Below, piece after piece: positions 7,409 to 12,858 of a stretch of 12,858 nucleotides of DNA. The DNA comes from 70-18 sp041691815 (GTDB lineage Bacteria; Pseudomonadota; Alphaproteobacteria; Acetobacterales; Acetobacteraceae): the NCBI GenBank assembly GCA_041691815.1, contig JBEPTZ010000127.1, positions 1 through 12,858 on the forward strand, given 5' to 3'. The position numbers were made by a program, and so were the translations under genes. The notes under the pieces are model-generated. The model ran no database searches and was not told where the DNA came from. It saw nothing but the letters and a program-made list of their open reading frames with translations. The stretch's first letter is position 1. Each line of letters begins with the position of its first letter.

Positions 7409-9337
7409 ATGCCGAACCGTCGGGCCCTGCTGCGAATCGGACTGAACGCCGGGCTGGACTTCCTGCTCGCTGCGGCCTCGGTGCCGCTGGCGCGCTGGTT
7501 GACCAACCCCGCCGGCGATGCGCTGGGCCCGGCCTGGGCGCTGCTGCTGGGCGGCGTGCTGCTGCTGCTGGCCGGGCTGCCGTTTCGCCTCTCATTCCAG
7601 TACTGGCGGTTTACCGGCGCCAACGACCTGCTGGGGGTCAGCGCCTCGTCGATCGCCGCGGCGGCGCTGTTCGCGCTGGCGATGCATGCCGCCGACGTGC
7701 CGTTGTCCAGCCCCACCTTCCCGATGGTGCATGTGCTGTGCCTGATCGCGCTGCTGGGGCTGCCGCGCGGCGCCTACCGGCTGCTCAGCGAGGGGCCGCC
7801 GGGCGCCGCGGACCACACTTGCGAGCAGTCTCCGGTGCTGCTGATCGGCGCCGGCGAGGGGGCGGATCTGTTCCTGCGGGCGCTGATCGCCGACCATTCT
7901 GCCAGCTTCCGGGTGGTCGGCCTGCTGTCCACCGGCGAGGCGCAGACCGGGCGGCGGATCAACGGCCATGCGATCCTCGGCACGCTGGAGGAGGCGGCCG
8001 CCGTGCTGGCCCGGCTGCGCGCCGCCGGCGACGGGCCGGACCTGCTGGTGGTGACCGACCCCGGCCTGTCCGGCCAGCGCCTGGCAGCGCTGATGGCGGT
8101 GGCCGATGAGCAGAATCTCCGCCTGGCCCGCGCGCCGCGCATGACCGCGCTGGACGAGGAACCGCAGGGCAAGCGCGCGCCGCAAGGCAAGGGCGTGCAA
8201 CTGAATCCGGTTGCCATCGAGGACCTGCTGAACCGCGCCCAGGTGCCGCTGAACCGCGACGGCATGGCCAAGCTGGTGCAGGGCCGCCGGGTGCTGGTCA
8301 CCGGCGCCGGCGGCACCATCGGCTCCGAACTGGCGCGCCAGCTTGCCGGCCTCGGCCCGGCCGAACTGGTGCTGCTGGACAACGGCGAATACGCGCTCTG
8401 GCGGATCAACCTGGAGCTGGCGGAAACCGCCCCCGAGGTCGCCCGCCGCGCGGTGATCGCCGATGTGCGCGACGAGGCCCGCATCCGCGCGGTGATGGAC
8501 CAGGCGCGGCCGGAACTGGTGTTCCACGCCGCCGCCCTGAAGCATGTGCCGATCGTCGAGGCCAACCCGCTGGAGGGCCTGCTGACCAATGTCGCCGGCA
8601 CCCGCCATGTGGCCGACGCCGCCCGCGCCGCCGGGGCCGCGGCAATGGTGCTGATCTCCACCGACAAGGCGGTTAACCCGACCAGCGTGATGGGCGCCTC
8701 GAAGCGGCTGGCGGAAATGTACTGCCAGGGGCTGGATATCGCGGCGATCGACGCCAGCCCGCCCGGCATGCGCTGCATCACCGTGCGGTTCGGCAATGTG
8801 CTCGGCAGCACCGGCAGCGTGGTGCCGCTGTTCCGCCGGCAACTGGCGCGCGGCGGGCCGCTCACCGTCACCCACCCGGACATGCAGCGCTATTTCATGA
8901 CTGTGCGCGAGGCGGTGGGGCTGGTGCTGCAGGCCAGCGTGGTCGGCACCGTGCCCGACGGCATGTGCATGCAGCAGGGCGGCATCTTCGTGCTGGATAT
9001 GGGTGAGCCGGTGAAGATCGTCGATCTCGCCCGCACCATGATCCGCCTCGCCGGGCTGCGGCCGGACCGCGACGTGGCGATCCGCTTCACCGGCCTGCGC
9101 CCCGGCGAGAAGCTGTTCGAGGAATTGTTCCATGGCGCCGAGCCGCCGGTGGCCACCACCTGCCCCGGCCTGCTGATGGCAGCCCCGCGCACCGCCGACC
9201 CGGCGATCGTGGCGCGCGGCATCGACGAACTGGCCGCCGCGTGCCACGCCGGCAACACCGGGTTGGCGCTGGCGGTGCTGGCGCGCATGCTGCCCGAATT
9301 CATCCATAACGGCGACGCCAACGCCGCCAGCGCCTGA
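7409..9337 (+). CDS. Membrane-anchored nucleoside-diphosphate-sugar 4,6-dehydratase/epimerase (CapD/WbpM type)
   Basis: The 642-residue protein has the full layout of the long CapD/WbpM/PglF family. Four hydrophobic segments come first (about 11-30, 41-59, 72-95, 104-119). A Rossmann-like domain with VLLIGAGEGADLFLRAL near 143-159 follows, then the catalytic SDR domain from about 292. The NAD-binding motif is VTGAGGTIGSE (297-307). ISTDKAVNPTSVMGASKR (416-433) contains the catalytic region, with Met428 where ordinary SDRs have Tyr, and Lys432. A Met in place of Tyr is known for WbpM-like dehydratases. RPGEKLFEELF lies at 564-574. These enzymes remove water from UDP-GlcNAc or a similar sugar nucleotide at the membrane, the first step to dideoxy-amino sugars. 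The exact substrate is not readable here. The aminotransferase gene follows after 27 nt. Confidence 0.9.
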   Translation: MPNRRALLRIGLNAGLDFLLAAASVPLARWLTNPAGDALGPAWALLLGGVLLLLAGLPFRLSFQYWRFTGANDLLGVSASSIAAAALFALAMHAADVPLSSPTFPMVHVLCLIALLGLPRGAYRLLSEGPPGAADHTCEQSPVLLIGAGEGADLFLRALIADHSASFRVVGLLSTGEAQTGRRINGHAILGTLEEAAAVLARLRAAGDGPDLLVVTDPGLSGQRLAALMAVADEQNLRLARAPRMTALDEEPQGKRAPQGKGVQLNPVAIEDLLNRAQVPLNRDGMAKLVQGRRVLVTGAGGTIGSELARQLAGLGPAELVLLDNGEYALWRINLELAETAPEVARRAVIADVRDEARIRAVMDQARPELVFHAAALKHVPIVEANPLEGLLTNVAGTRHVADAARAAGAAAMVLISTDKAVNPTSVMGASKRLAEMYCQGLDIAAIDASPPGMRCITVRFGNVLGSTGSVVPLFRRQLARGGPLTVTHPDMQRYFMTVREAVGLVLQASVVGTVPDGMCMQQGGIFVLDMGEPVKIVDLARTMIRLAGLRPDRDVAIRFTGLRPGEKLFEELFHGAEPPVATTCPGLLMAAPRTADPAIVARGIDELAAACHAGNTGLALAVLARMLPEFIHNGDANAASA

Positions 9338-9364
9338 GCCGCCATCCGGCCTGTAAGGAGATCG

Positions 9365-10522
9365 ATGCCCAACGATGCCCCGCCGAACCAGACCCGGCAG
9401 CCGATTCCGTTCCTCGACCTCAAGGCGCAGCAGGCCCGCATCGCCGCCGATCTGCGCCGCCGGCTGGATGCGGTGCTGGCGCATTGCCAGTTCGTGCTGG
9501 GGCCGGAAGTCGCCGAGCTGGAGACCGAGCTCGCCCGCTTCTGCGGCGCCGCGCATTGCGTCTCGGTCAGTTCCGGCACCGATGCGCTGCAGATCGCCAT
9601 GATGGCCGAGGGCATCGGCCCGGGCGACGCGGTATTCCTGCCCGCCTTCACCTACACCGCCACCGCCGAGGTGCCGCTGGTGCTGGGCGCCACGCCGGTG
9701 TTCGTCGATGTCGATCCGCGGACCTTCCAGCTCGACCCGGCGCATCTGGAGGCCCGCATCGCCGCGGTGCGCGCCGCCGGAAAGCTGCGCCCGCGCATAC
9801 TGATCGGCGTCGATCTGTTCGGCCAGCCCGCCGATTGGCCGGCCTTGGCGGCGATCGCGGCGCGCGAGGGCCTGGTGACGCTCGACGACTGCGCCCAGAG
9901 CTTCGGCGCCAGCCTGCACGGCGCCAGGCTCGGCGTGCAGGCGGATATCACCGCCACCAGCTTCTTCCCCTCCAAGCCGCTCGGCGCCTATGGCGATGGC
10001 GGCGCGCTGTTCACCGAGAGCGCCGAGCGCGCGGCGCTGTTTCGCAGCCTACGCACTCATGGCGAAGGTACCACCCGCTACGAGGTGCTGCGCACCGGCA
10101 TGAACGGCCGGCTGGACACCATGCAGGCCGCCGTGCTGCTCAGCAAGCTGACGGTGTTCGAGGAGGAACTGGTCGCCCGCGAGCGGATCGCCGAGATCTA
10201 CGACCGCCGCCTCGGCAACGCGGTGACGGTGCCGGTGCGGGTGCCCGACAGCGTCAGCGCCTGGGCGATCTATGCGATCCTGCTGCCGGATGCCGCCGCG
10301 CGCATTCGAATGCAGGACGGGCTGAAGGCGGCCGGAGTGCCGAGCGCAATCTATTACCCGAAATCGCTGCATCAGCAGCCGGCCTATGCCCACGCCCATG
10401 ACGGCGCCGCCTTGCCGGTCAGCGAAGACCTCGCCACCCGTATCATGGCGCTGCCGATCCATCCCGACCTGACCGACCTCGATGTGGACCGCATCTGCGC
10501 GGCGGTGCTGGCCAACGTGTAG
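9365..10522 (+). CDS. DegT/DnrJ/EryC1/StrS-family PLP-dependent sugar aminotransferase
   Basis: The 385-residue enzyme transfers an amino group, usually from glutamate, to a keto-sugar nucleotide. Visible motifs are SSGTDALQIAM (69-79) for the PLP phosphate, the aromatic PAFTYTATAE (93-102), DDCAQSFGA (174-182) with the aspartate that contacts the PLP ring, and TSFFPSKPLGAYGDGGA (198-214) with the Schiff-base Lys204. THGEGTTRYEVLRTGMNGRLDTMQAA follows, also typical. The start has a strong TAAGGAG four nt upstream and a normal length. With the preceding dehydratase it forms a plausible two-step route to an amino-dideoxy sugar nucleotide for surface glycan or glycosylation. No acetyltransferase or glycosyltransferase is present here to fix the end product. 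Confidence 0.92.
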   Translation: MPNDAPPNQTRQPIPFLDLKAQQARIAADLRRRLDAVLAHCQFVLGPEVAELETELARFCGAAHCVSVSSGTDALQIAMMAEGIGPGDAVFLPAFTYTATAEVPLVLGATPVFVDVDPRTFQLDPAHLEARIAAVRAAGKLRPRILIGVDLFGQPADWPALAAIAAREGLVTLDDCAQSFGASLHGARLGVQADITATSFFPSKPLGAYGDGGALFTESAERAALFRSLRTHGEGTTRYEVLRTGMNGRLDTMQAAVLLSKLTVFEEELVARERIAEIYDRRLGNAVTVPVRVPDSVSAWAIYAILLPDAAARIRMQDGLKAAGVPSAIYYPKSLHQQPAYAHAHDGAALPVSEDLATRIMALPIHPDLTDLDVDRICAAVLANV

Positions 10523-10603
10523 CGCCGCCCGACGCCCCATCCTTGCACGCCCTGGCGCCCGGTGGCACATCTCGGGGCACGTCTAACGAGCAGGAGCCGA
10601 GGC

Positions 10604-11317
10604 ATGGCGATCAACAAGGTCTATCCCAACGCGACGGCGGCCTTGGCCGGACAGATCCGCGACGGCATGACCATCCTGGCCGGCGGTTTCGGCCTGTGCG
10701 GCATCCCCTCGGCGCTGATCGACGCGGTGCGCCAGTCCGGCGCCAAGAACCTCACCTTCGTCTCCAACAATGCCGGCGTCGACGATGCCGGGCTGGGCGT
10801 GCTGCTGCAAACCCGCCAGATCCGCAAGATGATCAGCTCCTATGTCGGCGAAAACGCCACCTTCGCCCGCCAGTTCCTCGCCGGCGAGCTGGAGATCGAG
10901 TTCAACCCGCAAGGCACGCTGGCCGAACGCATCCGCGCCGGCGGCGCCGGCATCCCGGCGTTTTTCACCAAGACCGGCGTCGGCACCCAGGTCGCCGAAG
11001 GCAAGGAGGTGCGCGAGTTCGACGGCCAGAAATACGTGATGGAGCGCGGCATCCGCGCCGATATCGCGCTGGTGCACGCCTGGAAGGCCGATACCGAGGG
11101 CAACCTCGTCTACCGCAAGACCGCGCGCAACTTCAACCCGATCATGGCCACCGCCGCGGCGCTGACCGTGGTGGAGACCGAGTTGCTGGTGCAGCCGGGC
11201 GAGATCGACCCGGACCACATCATCACGCCGGGGATTTTCGTCAAGCGGATCGTCAAGCTCGACCAGGTCAACAAGCGGATCGAGCAGCGGACGGTGCGCA
11301 GGCGGGAGGCGGCGTAG
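10604..11317 (+). CDS. scoA: Succinyl-CoA:3-ketoacid CoA-transferase subunit A
   Basis: Subunit A of the heteromeric CoA-transferase that moves CoA from succinyl-CoA to acetoacetate (or a related 3-oxoacid), letting the cell use acetoacetate and 3-hydroxybutyrate. The 237-residue protein shows the class I CoA-transferase signature GGFGLCGIPSALIDAV (about 26-41). It also has NNAGVDDAGLG, the conserved NPQGTLAERIRAGGAGIPAFFT stretch (about 103-124), and VYRKTARNFNP near its middle. The start MAINKVYP has AGGAG 7 nt upstream; an in-frame ATG at 10562 would add 14 residues without family support. The catalytic glutamate is supplied by subunit B. A second copy of the palindromic element begins right at its TAG stop. 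Confidence 0.95.
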   Translation: MAINKVYPNATAALAGQIRDGMTILAGGFGLCGIPSALIDAVRQSGAKNLTFVSNNAGVDDAGLGVLLQTRQIRKMISSYVGENATFARQFLAGELEIEFNPQGTLAERIRAGGAGIPAFFTKTGVGTQVAEGKEVREFDGQKYVMERGIRADIALVHAWKADTEGNLVYRKTARNFNPIMATAAALTVVETELLVQPGEIDPDHIITPGIFVKRIVKLDQVNKRIEQRTVRRREAA

Positions 11318-11452
11318 CAAGGAAGATCTTCTTTTTGTGAACAAAAAGAAGCAAAAAAACTTTCTGTCCCCGGGAGTCGGTATTTCCCGGCGGTACGCCG
11401 CCATTGGATGAAGTTTTTTGCGCGCTTTTTTACAAAAAAGCGCTGCTTGCTT
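11318..11452. repeat. AT-rich multi-hairpin intergenic element, copy 2 (scoA-scoB)
   Basis: This copy has the same architecture as the purQ-purL copy. It starts with (G)CAAGGAAG at the scoA stop, followed by an 11-bp perfect hairpin (CTTCTTTTTGT with its complement, 11329-11352). The inverted pair AAAAAACTT (11354-11362) / AAGTTTTTT (11411-11419) brackets a GC-rich core with CCGGGA/TCCCGG (11370-11390). A 10-bp perfect hairpin follows (GCGCTTTTTT at 11422-11431 with 11434-11443). Positions 11319-11363 equal the reverse complement of 4428-4472 over 45 nt, so the left arm here matches the right arm there. The core and the other arm differ from copy 1. The element fills nearly the whole 156-nt gap and encodes no protein. 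Confidence 0.85.
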
Positions 11453-11473
11453 ACTACTCAAGGAGACTCCGCA

Positions 11474-12130
11474 ATGCCCTGGATCCGAGATCAGATGGCC
11501 GCCCGCGCCGCCCGTGAACTGCAGGACGGCTTTTACGTCAATCTCGGCATCGGCATCCCGACGCTGGTGGCCAACTACATCCCGGATGGGATCAGCGTGC
11601 AGTTGCAGTCGGAGAACGGCATGCTCGGCACCGGCCCGTTCCCGTTCGAGGGCGAGGAGGATGCCGACCTGATCAATGCCGGCAAGCAGACCGTCACCGA
11701 ACTGCCGACCACCAGCTACTTCGACAGCGCCACCAGCTTCGGCATGGTGCGTGGCGGGCATATCAACCTGTCGATCCTCGGTGCGCTGCAGGTGGCGGAG
11801 AACGGCGACCTGGCCAACTGGATGATCCCCGGCCACATGGTCAAGGGCATGGGCGGCGCGATGGACCTGGTGGCCGGCGTCAAGCGGGTGGTGATCCTGA
11901 TGGAGCACACCGCCCGCGGCAAGCCGAAGCTGCTGAAGCGCTGCACCCTGCCGCTGACCGGCGCCGGCGTGGTGGACATGGTGGTGACCGACCTCGCGGT
12001 GTTCAGCGTCGATCGCAACGGTGGTGGCATGGTGCTGCTGGAACTGGCCCCCGGCGTCACCCAGGACGAGGTGCGCGCGGCCACCGAGGCCGGCTATACC
12101 GTCTCCGCGGACCTCAAACAGGCCGCCTGA
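11474..12130 (+). CDS. scoB: Succinyl-CoA:3-ketoacid CoA-transferase subunit B
   Basis: Subunit B carries the catalytic glutamate that forms the covalent CoA thioester intermediate. In this 218-residue protein it is Glu47, in LQSENGMLGTGPFP (44-57). Other family features are LGIGIPTLVANYIPDG (24-39), FGMVRGGHINLSILGALQV and MKGMGGAMDLV. The start MPWIRDQMAARAA has AAGGAGAC about 8 nt upstream. The frame is open a further 22 codons back, but that part lies within the palindromic element and is not family-like. It pairs with scoA across the 156-nt gap. Its last 17 nt overlap the 3' end of the convergent minus-strand gene. Confidence 0.96.
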   Translation: MPWIRDQMAARAARELQDGFYVNLGIGIPTLVANYIPDGISVQLQSENGMLGTGPFPFEGEEDADLINAGKQTVTELPTTSYFDSATSFGMVRGGHINLSILGALQVAENGDLANWMIPGHMVKGMGGAMDLVAGVKRVVILMEHTARGKPKLLKRCTLPLTGAGVVDMVVTDLAVFSVDRNGGGMVLLELAPGVTQDEVRAATEAGYTVSADLKQAA

Positions 12131-12683
12131 GCAGAACCGCACCTTCCGCCACCGCCAGCCCTTCGGGGTCGGAGGGCGGGGTTTCGCACAGCAGCAGCGT
12201 GCCGCCGGCCAACAGTGCGCCGAGTGGCCAGCAATCGGCGAGCGGACCGGGCCAGAGCGCGCGCTGGTCCGGCCGCAACTCCAGCCGCAGCAGATGGTCG
12301 GCCGCCTGCCGCGCCAGCGCGTCGCAGTTTCCCGCTTTGAGCATGGCCCCGATGCATTCCGGCACCTCGCCGGCCAGCAGCGCCGCCGCGTCGAAGCGGT
12401 GCCTGGTCTCGGCGCCGATCAGTTCGATCGCCCCGCGCCGGCCCATCGCCCGCGCCAGCCCGCCGGCATAGCCCAGATCGGCGTTCAGCCCGGCAAACCG
12501 GCCGATCGCCTCGTAGAATTCCGCCGGCGCGGCCGCCGCCCAGGCCCAGATCGCCGCCGGGCCACCAGGCGCGTGCGTCGCCGTCGCACGGCACCATTCG
12601 ATGAATGCCGCCATGGTGCTGGTGGCTTGCGCCTCGTCAGCCGGCCGCCAGGGGGCATTTTGCTCAGGCGCTGGTTTTTGCAT
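12114..12683 (-). CDS. Short protein resembling the N-terminal part of acetoacetyl-CoA synthetase/AMP-dependent ligases
   Basis: A 189-residue frame starting MQKPAPEQNAPWRPADE. Its first ~65 residues follow the N-terminal pattern of acetoacetyl-CoA synthetase-like ligases: a W-x-P, then T-M-x-x-F-x-x-W (23-30), then an IWAWAAAAPAEFYEAIGRFAGL run (45-66). Next comes a weak match to the start of the AMP-binding domain, ending with DHLLRLELRPDQRALWPGPLADCWPLGALLAGG (129-161). It stops there. The ATP-binding P-loop, the core adenylation motifs and the C-terminal lid are all absent, so it cannot be a working ligase. It may be a remnant, or a stand-alone domain. Extension to an ATG at 12749 is possible but would run over the probable tRNA promoter. 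It converges on scoB with a 17-nt overlap. The family resemblance is judged by eye. Confidence 0.55.
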   Translation of the reverse strand: MQKPAPEQNAPWRPADEAQATSTMAAFIEWCRATATHAPGGPAAIWAWAAAAPAEFYEAIGRFAGLNADLGYAGGLARAMGRRGAIELIGAETRHRFDAAALLAGEVPECIGAMLKAGNCDALARQAADHLLRLELRPDQRALWPGPLADCWPLGALLAGGTLLLCETPPSDPEGLAVAEGAVLLRRPV

Positions 12684-12704
12684 CGCTTCCGCCTCGGGAG
12701 GGGC

Positions 12705-12733
12705 TTGCCCGTCGGTGTCCGGGGCGGTATATG
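12705..12733 (+). promoter_or_regulatory. Probable promoter of tRNA-Ala
   Basis: TTGCCC (12705-12710) and TATATG (12728-12733) are 17 nt apart, each matching the sigma-70 consensus at 4 of 6 positions. They point toward the tRNA gene that starts about 55 nt downstream of the -10 box. It sits just upstream of, and divergent from, the minus-strand short gene. Confidence 0.45.
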
Positions 12734-12787
12734 CGCGCCTCCCCGTCATGGGGTCCAGCGCGCCACCCCCAGGGCCGCTCGGAACGT

Positions 12788-12858
12788 GGGGCCATAGCTC
12801 AGCTGGGAGAGCGCCTGAATGGCATTCAGGAGGTCAGCGGTTCGATCCCGCTTGGCTC
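12788..12858 (+). tRNA. tRNA-Ala (anticodon GGC), 3' end cut by window edge
   Basis: A full cloverleaf can be drawn. The acceptor is GGGGCCA with TGGCTC (last pair missing), the D arm is GCTC/GAGC, and the anticodon stem CCTGA/TCAGG holds the loop ATGGCAT. The T arm is AGCGG/CCGCT around TTCGATC. The anticodon GGC reads GCC (and GCU) alanine codons. The G3:U70 wobble pair, the main alanine identity element, is present. The 71 nt seen lack the final acceptor base, the discriminator base and CCA. Confidence 0.95.

Noticed and set aside
7592..9919. 775-codon reverse-strand open frame opposite the dehydratase and aminotransferase genes
   Set aside because: It spans two well-supported plus-strand genes and shows only shadow-frame composition.
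11408..11473. Upstream extension of ScoB starting inside the hairpin element
   Set aside because: Same reason: repeat-derived codons. AAGGAGAC and the family N-terminus support 11474.
10583..12142. 519-codon reverse-strand open frame opposite scoA-scoB
   Set aside because: Antisense to both CoA-transferase genes and through the repeat element; no recognisable motif.
12021..12797. 258-codon plus-strand frame running from scoB toward the tRNA
   Set aside because: Arg/Pro/Gln-rich shadow of scoB and of the minus-strand gene, overlapping the tRNA; no start signal or motif.

Overview
The window is GC-rich, densely coded DNA from an alphaproteobacterium, most likely a member of the Acetobacteraceae/Rhodospirillales. 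The main evidence is the gene order purB-purC-purS-purQ-purL-bolA-grxD, a classic alphaproteobacterial cluster, together with protein lengths and motifs typical of that class. The genus cannot be named from sequence reading alone. Most of the window is ordinary housekeeping DNA. The unusual parts are the junctions between genes.

Layout. Positions 1-357 (minus strand) hold most of a small cupin protein that runs off the left edge. Positions 455-1054 (minus) encode a TerC/YjbE-type membrane protein, divergent from purB. From 1124 to 7296 (plus) lies the de novo purine cluster purB, purC, purS, purQ and purL, followed closely by bolA and a monothiol glutaredoxin gene (grxD). PurS, PurQ and PurL are the three parts of FGAM synthase, PurC and PurB act later in IMP synthesis, and PurB is used again for AMP. 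BolA and the CGFS glutaredoxin are known partners in iron-sulfur cluster and iron handling. A GC-rich hairpin at 7305-7340 separates this cluster from a two-gene sugar-nucleotide unit: a membrane-anchored CapD/WbpM-type dehydratase (7409-9337) and a PLP-dependent DegT/DnrJ sugar aminotransferase (9365-10522). Next comes scoA-scoB (10604-12130), the two subunits of a succinyl-CoA:3-ketoacid CoA-transferase. A convergent minus-strand gene (12114-12683) resembles only the N-terminal part of an acetoacetyl-CoA synthetase-like enzyme. A tRNA-Ala(GGC) gene with its own probable promoter runs off the right edge.

Points of interest. (1) Two copies of an AT-rich, multi-hairpin intergenic element of about 140 nt sit inside operons, between purQ and purL and between scoA and scoB. 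They share an identical 45-nt arm in opposite orientation. (2) The purC-purS junction carries a 17-bp direct duplication of the Shine-Dalgarno/stop/start segment. This creates a 12-codon cistron that overlaps the purC stop on one side and the purS start on the other. A 6-codon cistron bridges purS and purQ in a similar way. (3) The small AMP-ligase-like N-terminal protein beside scoAB is either a decayed gene or an unusual stand-alone domain. No CRISPR array, transposase, phage gene or clearly novel multi-gene system was seen.
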